Of a stretch of 64,000 bases of DNA, positions 37,364-48,735 are shown piece after piece (position 1 is the first letter of the stretch; each line of letters starts with the position of its first letter). The stretch comes from Brachynemurus nebulosus. Taxonomy: Eukaryota; Arthropoda; Insecta; Neuroptera; Myrmeleontidae. Made by a program: the position numbers and the translations under genes. The notes under the pieces were generated by a model. The model worked only from the letters and a program-made list of their open reading frames with translations. It had not been told where the DNA came from and made no database searches. The stretch is taken from contig JAPWDM010000001.1 in NCBI GenBank assembly GCA_035578155.1, positions 170,969,498 through 171,033,497 on the forward strand, in the 5' to 3' direction.

Positions 37364-37639
37364 TATTAATTGAACTCTTAATTGGATAATTATTTAGTCC
37401 TTCTAAATGTAGAGAAATTCAGCCAAAACCAATATTGTAAAATTGAAAACAAAATGTATCACTTTTTGTAAAGCACGTAAACTTATTTTTGACAATGCAT
37501 ACTTTGTTCAAAACATTTTGTTTCAATAGTTTTTTTGATTACTGTACTAACGCTACATTTTCTGACGTAGGATACTATGATAACACAACAAATTATATTA
37601 CATAAAATATTTACTTATAACTTCAAGTTCATAAACGAA

Positions 37640-37668
37640 TATAAATAACTTCGAAAGCATTATAAAAA
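37640..37668 (+). promoter_or_regulatory. Candidate TATA boxes of CAP gene 1
   Basis: TATAAATA at 37640 and TATAAAAA at 37661 lie 145 and 124 bp before the chosen start codon. No clear initiator follows either, so the transcription start is unknown. Confidence 0.35.
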
Positions 37669-37784
37669 CGTTAAATCTTTAAACTATACGGAATTTTGTA
37701 AGAGTTAGCGTGCAATTATATAAAAAAAAATTACAAGATAACAAAAAACTTTTAGTCTACAGTGAAACCAAATATTTCACAACA

Positions 37785-38486
37785 ATGAAATATTTGGCTA
37801 TCTTGTTGACACTATTATCAGTATGGTGCCTTCAAACCGATGGTACATCATCAGATTATTGCAATGTCCGCTGTTTTGATGGGAACAGCGTTCACACCAA
37901 ATGCTTACCATTTAAATGTCAGCTCAATAAACCGTGTTCGGACATGCAACAAGTACCGTTAAGTGATGCCGACAAGCAACTGATCGTTCGTATCCATAAC
38001 GATTTTCGTGACCAGTTCGTCAACGGTGTGCACAAACAATTTCGACGTGCCTGTGATATGAAACGAATCGTTTGGGACGAAGAATTGGCATCGATAGCGC
38101 AATGCTGGGCCAACGCATGTAAATTTGAACATGACCGTTGTCGTAACACCATCAAAAATGAATATGTGGGACAAAATTTAGCATTGACCGGTAGTACCAG
38201 TCAGAATATTTTCAGTCCTAGTCAAAGTGCGAAGACGATACGGCAATTGATTGCGCTTTGGACGGATGAATTAAAATTGTTTACGCCAAATGAAAGGATG
38301 GTGTTACAAGAGGACAATTGGCAAGCGACGGGACATTTCACGCAACTGATTTGGGGCAAGACGGAACGTGTTGGATGTGGACGGGTGCATTTAAAAGATG
38401 GAGGATACTATCAAGTTCAGTTGGTTTGTAATTATGCTCCCGGTGGGAATATGTTTAATGATCGCATCTATCAGACACAATGTTAA
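37785..38486 (+). CDS. Secreted CAP-superfamily protein (antigen 5 / venom-allergen-5-like), gene 1
   Basis: A 233-aa secreted CAP (SCP/Tpx-1/Ag5/PR-1) protein of the insect antigen-5 type. Residues 1-20 form a signal peptide. A short Cys-rich N-terminal part follows (C26, C30, C40, C45, C51), then the CAP domain from about residue 60. Likely cavity residues are H71 (IHNDFR), E100 (WDEEL), E162 and H184. The CAP1 motif is GHFTQLIWGKT (183-193) and the CAP2 motif LVCNYAPGGNM (213-223), both matching the family signatures. The length is normal for antigen 5. I chose 37785 and not the in-frame ATG at 37710, because the earlier start would put 25 polar residues before the signal peptide and 37785 has a good ACAACAATG context. 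The gene is a single uninterrupted exon. C90 and the terminal C233 have no counterpart in gene 2 and might pair. In insects such proteins occur in venom, saliva, haemolymph or reproductive tissue; the role here is unknown. Confidence 0.95.
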   Translation: MKYLAILLTLLSVWCLQTDGTSSDYCNVRCFDGNSVHTKCLPFKCQLNKPCSDMQQVPLSDADKQLIVRIHNDFRDQFVNGVHKQFRRACDMKRIVWDEELASIAQCWANACKFEHDRCRNTIKNEYVGQNLALTGSTSQNIFSPSQSAKTIRQLIALWTDELKLFTPNERMVLQEDNWQATGHFTQLIWGKTERVGCGRVHLKDGGYYQVQLVCNYAPGGNMFNDRIYQTQC

Positions 38487-38506
38487 CTTTAAAAATAATT
38501 TATTTC

Positions 38507-38512
38507 ATTAAA
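38507..38512 (+). promoter_or_regulatory. Candidate poly(A) signal of CAP gene 1
   Basis: ATTAAA lies 21 bp after the stop codon. A canonical AATAAA at 38631 lies inside the following MITE-like repeat and is an alternative. Confidence 0.4.
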
Positions 38513-38550
38513 ATATTCATGTAACCGAAATGTGTGTGTTTACTTATAAG

Positions 38551-38700
38551 TACGTACCGGACATTTTTCGGATCAAACAGCATTCGCGTTTTGTATATGC
38601 AGGTGTATCGCACTTGATGTGATTAATGTGAATAAAAATGAATAGATATTTTGATAAAACATATGTATGTACATATATGCCTCCATATACAAAACACGTT
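38551..38700 (+). repeat. MITE family F, truncated copy
   Basis: It matches the left half of the element at 58102-58387 (GACATTTTTCGGATCAAAC, GTATCGCACTTGATGTG, GATATTTTGATAAAACATA). The long TA tract is here only a short TATGTATGTACATATATG, and the right TIR is degraded. Confidence 0.75.
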
Positions 38701-39321
38701 CAAATCGCGTCAACTTACAACCGTCGATGGTGTTGGCTTGTTTTTCGCCAGTGATTGTAAAGTACTCAAAATTTTTGAATGTTACTATTACATTTTAATT
38801 ACTGATTTTGTAAATATTTACTAATTTTGTTAAAAGTTACCAGTAGCTTACTCTAGGAGGTTACAAATTTTAAACTTAAAAGTAAAAATAAAAGAAAAAA
38901 AGAAAGACTAATAGGAATAATAAAAACAATAACTTTTTGATATTTGATATATAAAATCTTTTGTAATCAGTCAAAATTTTTACGTATTTTAAAAATAAAT
39001 AAACCATATGTTCCTCTTTGGTTTATCAAATTATCACAATCTTTTTATAAAAAACCAAAAACTATGTTTGGTAACGATTGGAGTACCCATTTTAGTTCCA
39101 CGTACACAAAACTATACAAACATATGAAAAAATTTGTAAATAAGAAAAAAATTCTTGCTAAAATGACTACATATAAAAAAAATTTAAACTCTTCGTTCAC
39201 GGTCCAGCCACTCTGTAATAACAAATAAATTCGCAAAATTTCTTGCCAAACCACCCAGAACAGACGTTTTGAAACCTCGTCTGTAACCTCTTCAAATACT
39301 TAAAATAGTATGTTATAGGTA
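38701..39321. other. Spacer without recognised gene
   Basis: A 94-codon AT-rich frame (38944-39228) is open but has no recognisable domain, signal peptide or homologue; I do not call it a gene. Confidence 0.4.
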
Positions 39322-39830
39322 CACCAAGGGACTAAAGTGTGAGTTGCTCTCGGGCCTTTAGCCGGGACTAAAGGCCTAACGGCAACAGATCACACGAGGG
39401 ATGAAAAAAAACACTTTAGTACTGTGGTGTATTTACTATTTTTTGCAATTGCGGATAATTTAAAATTATAAAAATTAAAAAGAATTACTTAAATGTCATC
39501 CAAATTGTATGTAATAATAATCCATCAAGTACTGTATACTTTGGATAAATCAATCGAACTGTACAATACAATGTAACTGTTTGTCTTTATCTACAAATTT
39601 CAATTTGTCTATTATTTTCAATTACCTAGCAACGGTATTTAATTTAAGTTAAATTTATGTAAATTGCGTTTGCTGATTAGTTTAAAAACGGGAGAATAAT
39701 AATGCTTTAGTTCATTGGGATTAAAAGTGAATTTTTTAGTCCCAAAGGATTAAAAGTGACACTTTTACTCCCTATTATAAAGCACTAAATCATGTCTGTT
39801 AGTCCCGGAATTGCAAAATAATATATTTTA
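39322..39830 (+). repeat. Dispersed repeat family D, copy 2
   Basis: It begins CACCAAGGGACTAAAGTG. An inner hairpin-like pair (ACTAAAGTG / CACTTTAGT) spans 39331-39421. The rest aligns with 16490-16830, and its 3' part (GGATTAAAAGTGACACTTT) with 50215-50405. Confidence 0.7.
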
Positions 39831-40261
39831 ATTTTATTATTGAAATGAAGTTTTATGTAAATAAATTTTAACTTTAGCTAAAATAAATAAATAATAAAAT
39901 TAAATTAAATTAATGAATAAATAACTAAATTAATAAATAAATAAACAATAAACAGTAAAATTTAGCTTTATTTTTTCTTGAAGCAGATACATATTATAAC
40001 GCCATAAAGATAACTTACCCTATTTTGATATTGACAAAAATGGTTAATAGATTTCGAAAGATACTTTCAGTATGACGTGAGTGGAGGAGAAGCTAAGTAA
40101 TGTAAGGGTTATGATTTGATAGGTATGCGTCTGCAGCCGTCTTTTTAAGGAAATTGTGAGAGGAAACTACAGAAAATCTTTATGAGCACAACCGGCCGTA
40201 GGCTCCGAACTCTCGACCCACCAGTCGGCAAGTGCCAGTGCCTGAGCACGCTTGGTCACTC
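39831..40261. other. AT-rich stretch, no gene recognised
   Basis: Runs of TAAATAAA-like low complexity dominate 39850-39960. Confidence 0.4.
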
Positions 40262-40728
40262 TAATGCCCGATTTACATTAACGCTCCGCTCTCGATACGC
40301 TCCCACTCCACTCTCGCTCCGATATAATATTGTTGTGTTCACATTACAGAGCTGATAACATCCTGGTAACTATTCGTTCTCCATTCACATTATAATGCCG
40401 CTCTGGGTACGCTCCCAGTTCGGTCTCAGTTCGATACAAACATCGTTTCATAACAACTAACTGCAAGCGGAGTGGAGTTGAATCAAAAAAGTGTTTACAC
40501 TATAGGTACAAGCCATAACAAGTCTGACATCGCTCCGACACAATATTACCTGAATGGTATTGATACTGGAGTGGCATTGGAACGAGAGCGAACCGCGACT
40601 GATATTGGATCGATATCAGAGCGATGATGTGAATACACTCATTGTTTATTGTGTAAGAATATTTTATCGAACTGGGAGCGTAGTGATATCGTACTGTGAG
40701 CGGAGCATCAATGTAAATCGGGCCTTAT
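40262..40728 (+). mobile_element. MITE family B, copy 2
   Basis: It runs from GCCCGATTTACATT to AATGTAAATCGGGCC, in the same orientation as 10131-10566. It is longer in the TIR region, where the ends extend further as inverted repeats (ACGCTCCGCTCTC / GAGCGGAGC). Confidence 0.85.
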
Positions 40729-42765
40729 ACTGATTATTTACAAAATATCTATAGTAAAGTAAATATTATTTTTGATTAAGCAAAACGCTCCAAGATACAA
40801 AAATTTATAAAAAATTTCAACACTTTATTTTATGTCATCACAATTTATACGAATGCCCCCAAACATCTTGAATTTAAATTTTTAATAATACCCCATCATC
40901 GATTTGTTCTTTAACCTATAATTTACTTGTCTGCTAACTTGATTGATGCTTCGGTCAGCCGATGATATAATTTTATCCAAATTATATGATTCCATTATGA
41001 ATATGAAATGAATCAGTTGGTTCGGTAGTCGTCTAAAGTAATAAGACTTACATACATATCAAATATATTATTACCTCAAAAATGTAATACGTATTAGAGT
41101 ATATTGCTTTTGTATTACTGATTTTATGAAATTTTGCATTATTTATGAGTTTCCTTCGAACAATACTTTATAAAATTATGCAAAAGTAGAATATTAAATT
41201 TTTGCGAATATCAGAATAGAGGAAGATCCGGATAAATTACAATTTTATATTATTATTAACCTGTGTTTCTTCTATAAATTTACAGTACCTATATGTAAAG
41301 GCTGTTTTAATTTAAAAGAGAGGACGTAAGGATACATACGTCATACGTCCATAAAGGCAGTGAATGTTCAATTGTTCAAGTAATTTCTGGTACAGTGTTT
41401 TTGTAAGCTAAAGAGACTTCACGTATAAAACAGTAATTGTTAATCCTCCTTGTTAGTTTCAAAAACTGGTTTCTCTTATTTTATGTAATTTGGATTTTGC
41501 GTATAATTTCCGTTGCGTTGAAATATTATAATCAGAAACACTGTAACACATCACTCAAAGTTTTAATTAAAAATCTTTTTCAATTACCAGTTGTAAAAAG
41601 ATCTATTTTGACTTTTAAGTAATTTCTTAAATTATAATGGTACTGTATATTGCCCTTCTAATTAAATAAAATTACAGAATTTACTTTAATGTTGACGTAA
41701 TCAAAAACATCAAACAGAAATAACTTACGTCACAGGCCAGCATAATAAAAATTTATCTATGAAATCTGTATTTAAAAAATTTTAAAATCTTGGAAACTAA
41801 ATGGTAATCATTAATTATCATATATTTGAGACTATTTGTCAAAATTTTATCAAAACATCAAAAGTAGAACTTCTCTTCTTTTTTTCTTCATTAATCATTA
41901 TCAAAAAATAACAATAACTATATAAAATATCTCAATGTTACGAATGCTTTACCCACAGACCAATGAATACTATTATATTGTACTACTAAACAAAGCGTAA
42001 AGCCAGTTCGTAGGAATTTTTCTTGATGCAGGTAACTTGGTGAAACGGGTGAGATTTAAGGAATATAATATAATGTCAAGTTTTGAGCAAATGCGACTAC
42101 AATTATTGCAGAACATAATTTGTATACGTACGTATTTTGAAAATAAAGCGAATACCACTTTCTTTCTTTCAAAATTTTGCAGTTTCTTCTCAAAAAAGTA
42201 AAATTTTTTTATCAGTACATATTATATTTTGACAATAATTATTTGAAAATGTTACTACGGATACCGTTAGTTATTACATTAATTACTATATTACAGAATA
42301 CTATCCGGTCGTATTCTGGTCGTATCTAACTGCCTCAATTATACATTTATATAATTAGTCTATATAATATAATATATAATATGTTCATTGGTCTGTAGTT
42401 TTACCATATTGCTAAGAATCTTTTTGTGTAATTTTTGACGATACTGGCACATGACGTCATACTAGAGAAATGTATGTGTTTTAGAGGGAAATTTTAAACT
42501 AATATATATAAAAAAAAATCTTTGCGAATTATCAGTGAATTTTCTTAAAAAAATAATTTTTTTATGCTATATTAGATGCATATGAACAATTTAAAATACT
42601 TTTTGCACATTGTCAGATACCGTTTAGTTTAAGGCGCTTTACAATTTACTATATGACAAACAGAAATTATATTAGCAATTGTAGCAATAATATTAAATTA
42701 TATAATATTTCCAATTAATACGTACTCTATGTATACTTACTTCATGCATTTGACAGATAATTTCC
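40729..42765. other. AT-rich stretch, no gene recognised
   Basis: About 2 kb without a convincing frame, RNA gene or repeat. Confidence 0.4.
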
Positions 42766-43009
42766 TTAACCCGTTTAGGACCACCATCTACGATATTTTT
42801 CCAAATAAAAAAATTCATACTTTTATAAGTATTATTACAGACTTCTATACTGAAGGGTGTGTGTCTCTGATATAAAGTAGGCCATACATCATCAAGCGTT
42901 TCAATTGATACGTCTGACTCAGTTGCTTTTTATTTATATCTTATACTTACCGTAGTAATGTTGAGATACGTAATACAAGCTCATAATAAATATACACACA
43001 CGCAAAAAA

Positions 43010-43380
43010 ATATATTTTATTGGTTTTCTTTACAAAAATATGTAATGACAATTTTTACAAAAATTTATATTCAGAAATAACGAAGTAAAAAAATTACATA
43101 ATAAATATATCACACACACACACACAAAAAATAATATATTTTATTGTTTTTCTTTACAAAAATATGTAATGACAATTTTTACAAAAATTTATATTCAGAA
43201 ACAACGAAGTAAAAAAATTACATAATAAATATATCACACACACAAAAAAAAATAATAGATTTTATTGGTTTTCTTTACAAAAATATGTAATGACAATTTT
43301 TACAAATATTTATATTCAGAAATAACGAAGTAAAAAAATTACATAATACAATATATCACACACACACAAAAAAAAATAAT
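43010..43380 (+). repeat. Tandem array, about 122-bp units
   Basis: CTTTACAAAAATATGTAATG recurs at 43028, 43152 and 43273 (spacing 124 and 121), with a partial fourth unit to 43380. Each unit includes a (CA)n run. The array abuts the truncated piggyBac coding region. Confidence 0.93.
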
Positions 43381-44026
43381 TAAACAGTAGCCTTTATCCA
43401 ATAAAGTTTCAGAAAGAGTAAGTACTATCTTACTACAAAATGGCAATTCTGAAAACGAATCGCTTAATACGGTATCTTTGCCAGTACAAATTATAAATTT
43501 ATAAATATATGACGACGAAGCTTCGCATAGTTTAAAAATTTTTATACCAAATCGGACACGTTTGCTCGGAATAAATTGTTTCCAGCTCAATCTTCCCTTG
43601 TAAAGTAGTAAGCTTTCATCCACACATATTTCTTGCTCCGGTGTATACATTTCCTAAAATCTTGATTCAATAATTGGCCAAATTTTCTTCAATTTCGTTG
43701 AGTAGTTGTCTGTGGGTTCTAATTCTTTACTCTCAAAATGAAGAAATTTTTTTAATAGAAAAAATCTTTCCCGCGACATCACTTTTTTGAAAAATGGTGT
43801 TTCAACTGATGGCCTCTTTGTAAAATATAATTTTTTACTTGGTTTGTGTACCACACCTTCTAATAAAATTAATGCCAAGAAGCACATTAATTCATTAACA
43901 TTTGTTTTGAAAACTTCTCTATGAGAAGAATGTGGTTCATTTTCTTTATTTTTATTCATAAACTCCTCAGCATATATATTCGTTTCTTCAACGATTTTTT
44001 CCACTATCTCGTCGGTTATGAAACAT

Positions 44027-45179
44027 CTGCAAAAATAAAAAATAAATTTACAATATTAATATTATCTTTTATTTTGATGTGGTAGGTAAGTAAATTGTTT
44101 TTTGATAGTTTTTTGTTTGAATTTTAATATCAAACAAATGATTTCACTCGACGAAGTAGGTTTACAACAACTTCATCGTTGCAACCATTGAATGATTTAT
44201 TGCTTAATTAAATAGTGCAGTACAAGTAAACCTTTTTTTGTGCGGTGGATACGGACCGCATAAAAAATCGCACAAAAAAAAATATTTAAGAACTTCATAA
44301 ATTGCTATAAAAAGTATAGTTCAATCCAGATTGTAAGAAAAAACTTTTTTTATGCGGTGGATAGGAACCGCATAAAAAAAGTTTCATCGAAAATATGTAG
44401 CTCAGAACGCTCAAAACCTCACGATTTGCTTAAAAGTTGCTTTTCTAAACAAGATAAAGTATTAATTTACACATAAGAACAATTTATTTCATTTTTAAAA
44501 TATTATGAAAATTCTGAAAAATGCATCTGTAAAAAAATTTAACGATATTTTCTTACTTTCTCTTGCTTTTGATTTACATTATGCACTTGAGAAATTTTTT
44601 CAAAAACCGCATTAAAAAAATCGCACAGAAAAAGGACCGCATAAAAGAAGGTGTAACTGTAATTAAATTTTTGTACCAAATATTTAAAACAAAAATTAGT
44701 AATTTATTACCAAGATACATCAATCTGACACTATTTGCTATACAGGTAGGCCAGTTACATGTTATTGTCCTATACCCGTGCTATACCCAATTTTCTTACT
44801 ACGGCCAAGCAATCTCCGTAATTACAAAAGTAAACAAACTTTTAATTACCATAGTAAATACCATAATTACACAAAAATTCTGTAATTTTCATATATTATT
44901 TTGCCAGTGACGTTCAACTTGGTAAAAAGTATAATTTAAAAATGGAAAACAGATTTTGTCTTTAAAGTATAAGTAAATATTCGCTAATTCACCTTCATTT
45001 AGACGAAGTTAGAAATTAACCAATTTTCCATTTCCGAAAGCACACATTTGTAAACATTTTTCTTTTTTACGTACGTATATCATAAAAACTTATTTAGTTT
45101 GCAATTTTTTAATAATTAGATTCCACGCCACTGAGTTATAGATGTATATTTTAAAACAAACATATAAACAAATACGTAC
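44027..45179 (-). other. Inferred intron of the piggyBac-like transposase
   Basis: The donor GTACGT and acceptor TTTTTGCAG keep the frame across 1,153 bp. It contains a TIR element at 44218-44659. Confidence 0.75.
44218..44659. mobile_element. pogo-like MITE in the transposase intron
   Basis: The left end CAGTACAAGTAAACC with a TTTTTTTGTGCGGT stretch mirrors the right end, read in reverse as CAGTTACACCTTCTTTTATG and then CGGT. CAGT-type ends and TA after the right end suggest the pogo group; the left flank is TG, so the target duplication is not intact. Inside, short CCGCATAAAAAA motifs recur in both orientations. Confidence 0.55.
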
Positions 45180-45987
45180 CTAAAAATATCCAGGATATTA
45201 TTATCCTCAGGAAATTCAACTTTTATTCCTGAATCACCAAGAAAATCAAATTTTTGGCAATGTTCTCGTTGCCCTTCTATTCAAAGTTCTTCGCCATCGT
45301 CTTCTTGTATCTCCCCTTCTCCTTCTTCACTACGGCTTACGATATTTTGAATATCTTCGATGTCGAAATCACTTTCTGAACTTTCATCGCCACTAAATTC
45401 GCTTAAATTAAATTCTATATCACTATCTTCGAGAATAGCTAATAAATCTTCTTCACTCTGTATATATCCTTGGGCCATTATGTATTTTTTACGATTATAT
45501 AATTATAGGTTATATATAGTTATACAAAAAAAAAATTATAATGCAAAAATTTTGTCTTTTCTAAGCACTAAAAAAAAAAAAAAAATTCACATACACAAAA
45601 TTACACACACACTAAAATTGAAACAGACCTAACCTATGAAAATTATTTTAAATATTATTAACGTAGAAGTTTTAAAATATTCAAAATAATATTCAAAAAA
45701 AACTGTCTTTTAATTATAAATGTCATTAAAAACAAAAAATAAAATTGAAAATATAAGGATGACAAGGATAATTAATAAAACGCATAGCACGAGGTAAAAA
45801 ATAAGTACGTAAACGATGTGACGCATGTGCGTATGTGGTATGATTTACTTCCTATATTTACAATATTATAGCGTTAGATGGCAGTAGGCTCCAGTTATCG
45901 ACACAAGACGAGCCAGACTCGTCAATTGGATTTTTTATTAAAATTGCTATGACGAGCTGAGCTCGTCATTAGTCCTAAAAGAGTTAA

Positions 45988-47091
45988 ACAAATACGGTGT
46001 AATATAATTATTTCAAAACAGAAAAATTTTCCATTCTTTTTTTTCTAATTACGACATGACTGTCGCAAAAAAGCAATTAATTAGTCATCTGTTTTATTTG
46101 ACATAATGTTATTTTTTATTTTATTTTAATTACTTATTTCTTTTTTTGCAGACAGTTCGATGATATAAATTTTTTTATTACTTGTATACAATTTAAGTGA
46201 TTTACACTTACAAGAATATCCAAAATTATGTATATTATATTTGCAAACGGTTAAAGAAATTAATTTTTTTCTACTCCTGTTGAAGAACACGCTCATTATA
46301 TATCTGTTAATTGTTGAGAAAGTTAGGGATTATTCAAAGGTGTGGAGGAATGTTCATTATTCAATACCTTGTTGACCAATGAAATCACAGTATTAACCAT
46401 TATTCAATGGGTTTGCGATTGTTTTGTGTATATATGTATGTTTAAAGTTTCATTTTAATATATGTTGCGTAGTAACGTTCAAGTAAACAAAGTATAGTTG
46501 AAAAAATATTCCCAGACACTTTTGTAGGTTTCCTTCTTTTTTGCCCTTGTCGTACACTTTTCAACACTACACCAGTGTCCTTAATCAGTGGTTTTTATTT
46601 AGTTTTTTAAATATTTGACATAATAATATTTCATCTTCACAAAGTTAAAAAAATGATGCAACAATGTAAAGAAAAGTGAAATATGTTATTTTCAATTAGA
46701 ATAAACTATTTTTTCTACTCCTACTATTAAAAGTAACATTTTGCGCATGGCTAACTATATGTAAAAATTAACAATTGCCCACACAATGCGGAAAAGAAGG
46801 AAAAGAGCGCGCGAAATAATTTCCCACGCCTTAATATAATAAAAAAGTAGGCTGTTCCGGTAGTTTAATATATAATATATAGAAATAATACTAAAAATAT
46901 ACATAAATGTATGTTGATTATTTATTATTGTTTCCATAGTTTCAAAGTATACTTTTGCAAAAATTTGAACATCTTATCATTGACATTATAAATTTAAAAA
47001 ATTTTTACTACTTATTGAAATTTTATTTTAATTATTTATGTTAAATTTTACGAAAAAAATGTGCTCGTAGAAAAAGTATAATGTAAAATAC
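45988..47091. other. AT-rich stretch, no gene recognised
   Basis: Nothing recognisable is present. Confidence 0.4.
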
Positions 47092-47190
47092 GTGGGGAAA
47101 GCTTATTTCTCACTCATACGAATTGTTGCACTCGCCCTGCGGGCTCGCGCAACAAACTCATATTCGTGAGAAATAAGCCTCTTTTCCCAC
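47092..47190. repeat. Hairpin, ACTCACTCGCC type
   Basis: GTGGGGAAAGCTTATTTCTC pairs with GAGAAATAAGCCTCTTTTCC and CAC. An inner stem GTTGC/GCAAC surrounds ACTCGCCCTGCGGGCTCGC. It may be a small palindromic MITE or an expressed hairpin. Confidence 0.85.
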
Positions 47191-47779
47191 TTATTGTACA
47201 ATATACTATTGTTTGATTTTAACTGATTTGAAAATTCTGAGCAGTAGGTACATATTGACATCCACTGATTTTTGTTTTTCAAAATTATATTTTTAATAGT
47301 ATTAAATATTTTACAATGAATTCAGTCATTCAGTTATTTTATGTATATGTTTACAGTTAAGTTATATCATTAATGTCATTTGTTTTCGGTTTCTTAAAGA
47401 AATATTCTTCTGTAATCAAATTATTATTGAATAAATAGAATTTACATAAAAATATAAAATAGAGTTATTAACTTATTATTTATTATTACATGTATTTCGT
47501 AACCTAATGTCCAATTAGTACCCTATGCACTATTTATTTGTTTGACTCAAATTAGAAAAAGACAATCATACGTTGACAAAGAAACTATAAAAAGTGTCTG
47601 AGAATATTTTTTTCAACTATAGTTTTAAGTTTTGTTTTGATCGTTTTATACATAATACTATACAAACTTTGAATGAAATTAGAATTAGATTAAAATTTTG
47701 TTTTAAAATTTATATTCAATTTTATTTAAATCAAAAAGGAAAAAAGTCTTAGAAAAAATATCGTATTCTACTCGCTTGC
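47191..47779. other. Spacer without recognised gene
   Basis: AT-rich, nothing recognisable. Confidence 0.4.
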
Positions 47780-47871
47780 AATGGCTATTACTCACTCAGA
47801 TGCATTACGACACTCGCCTCGCAAGGTCGGCTTGTGTGGCAATTTCATCATCGTGAGTAATAGCTATCATT
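47780..47871. repeat. Hairpin, ACTCACTCGCC type
   Basis: AATGGCTATTACTCAC pairs with GTGAGTAATAGCTATCATT. The loop holds CACTCGCCTCGCAAGG. It has the same design as 47092-47190 but different stem sequence. Confidence 0.8.
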
Positions 47872-47999
47872 ACTAGCTCGTTGAATAATATACTATTAAC
47901 GCTCTGATATTACAATTTTTTTAGACATTGCAAATCCTACAGAGCTGTTTTCAGAGGCCCTCTGGCAACAAACTTTACACTCAGGATTTAGAGTCATCC

Positions 48000-48254
48000 T
48001 GTAGTTTCTTGATTGAGTTCTTCAGCCAGACACGTCGGATGCCAGGAACATGGTTTTTGTTCTTGCAAAAAATTAGCTTTTTGCCAAAATTACCACTTAT
48101 ACAAAAATTTTTGCGAAATTTTTTTACACCATTTAAAAGAGGAGAAAAAATCACATGAAAAAGGTCTTTAAACTATTCTTCTATGTCAACTAGTTTCCGA
48201 GAAAAACTAATTTTTATAAACGGAAATTCGCTATGTTATGCAGGATGCTGCGAC
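48000..48254 (+). repeat. Dispersed repeat family A, copy 3
   Basis: Landmarks in the same order as at 4845: AGACACGTCGGATGCC, TTTACACCATTTAAAAGAGG, CAACTAGTTTCCGAGAAAAA, TATGCAGGATGCTGCGACAG. Confidence 0.8.
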
Positions 48255-48735
48255 AGGGGTATTTAATTTTAAACAGAATTCTTGTAGCCTGGAATCATTT
48301 CCGCCATTAGTTGGAATCATATTTAGTCGAGTAACATGAAATGTTGTATTTCGACCACCTGGTCTACCATGTAATTTGGATAAGTATTGACACTTTTTAA
48401 GCATTAGAGATATATTTAAAAGTGATTTTAAATTTTAAATAAAATTCTTGTAGTCATTTCCGACATTAATTTGAATTGACATTTGTGTAATATAAAATGT
48501 CGTTTTCCGACCACTTGTTCGACCATGTTATTCAGATAAAATATATCGACACTTTTTTAAACATTAGGGAAATGTGTAAAAGCAATTCCCGTATTTTAAA
48601 TGTAATTCCTGTAGCTAGGAATCATTTCGGCCATTAGTCGAATTAGCATTTATTTGTGTAATATGAAATGTCGTTTTTCGACCACTAGGTCGATTATATA
48701 ATTCAGAATTATATCGACACTCTTTAAGCATTTCT
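48255..48735 (+). repeat. Tandem array, about 163-bp units
   Basis: Three units are visible; the ATTC(T/C)TGTAG landmark is at 48278, 48444 and 48605 (spacing 166 and 161). Each unit runs through GGAATCATTTCCGCCATTAG, a TTCGACCAC motif and CGACACTTTTTTAA. The array starts exactly where family A ends. Confidence 0.9.

Larger units (their letters stand above)
43381..45478 (-). pseudogene. piggyBac-like transposase, two exons, two stops, C-terminus lost
   Basis: Exon 1 (45478-45180) begins MAQGYIQSEEDLLAIL and is strongly acidic, like piggyBac N-termini. An in-frame TGA at 45283-45281 interrupts it, and coding resumes after the stop with a GQREHCQKF segment. A consensus donor AG/GTACGT at 45180/45179 and an acceptor TTTTGCAG/A at 44027/44026 join in phase to exon 2, which carries the FITDEIVEKIVEETNIYAE segment. 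An in-frame TAG at 43656-43654 separates this from EQEICVDESLLLYKGRLSWK, the part with the first catalytic Asp. The frame stops making sense after the LLDKGYC segment, and the regions with the second and third Asp are absent, replaced by tandem repeats. Full proteins are about 550-600 aa; roughly 350 codons remain. It is inactive. Confidence 0.93.
42770..45983 (-). mobile_element. piggyBac-like transposon, complete ends, dead
   Basis: TTAA stands at both ends (42766-42769 and 45984-45987), the target duplication of piggyBac. The left end reads CCCGTTTAGGACC and the reverse of the right end CTCTTTTAGGACT, imperfect 13-bp TIRs. The right subterminal region has two palindromes, GACGAGCCAGACTCGTC (45907) and GACGAGCTGAGCTCGTC (45951). 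Inside are a disrupted transposase on the minus strand with one intron, a MITE in that intron, and a 122-bp tandem array where the 3' coding part should be. Total 3,214 bp. Confidence 0.93.

Noticed and set aside
37710..37784. Earlier in-frame ATG for CAP gene 1
   Set aside because: It would add 25 polar, Lys-rich residues before an otherwise standard signal peptide; the ATG at 37785 has better context and gives the normal family length.
37919..38174. Minus-strand frames opposite CAP gene 1
   Set aside because: Antisense shadows of a well-supported gene; no domain resemblance.
38944..39228. 94-codon plus-strand frame downstream of CAP gene 1
   Set aside because: Lys/Asn/Phe-rich composition expected from AT-rich DNA, no signal peptide or motif, no promoter seen.
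44563..44910. 115-codon plus-strand frame
   Set aside because: It overlaps the MITE in the piggyBac intron and runs opposite to the transposase; no family resemblance.
42766..45987. Reading the two piggyBac coding pieces as separate host genes
   Set aside because: They join in phase through a consensus intron, differ from an intact transposase only by stops and truncation, and lie between TTAA-flanked TIRs.
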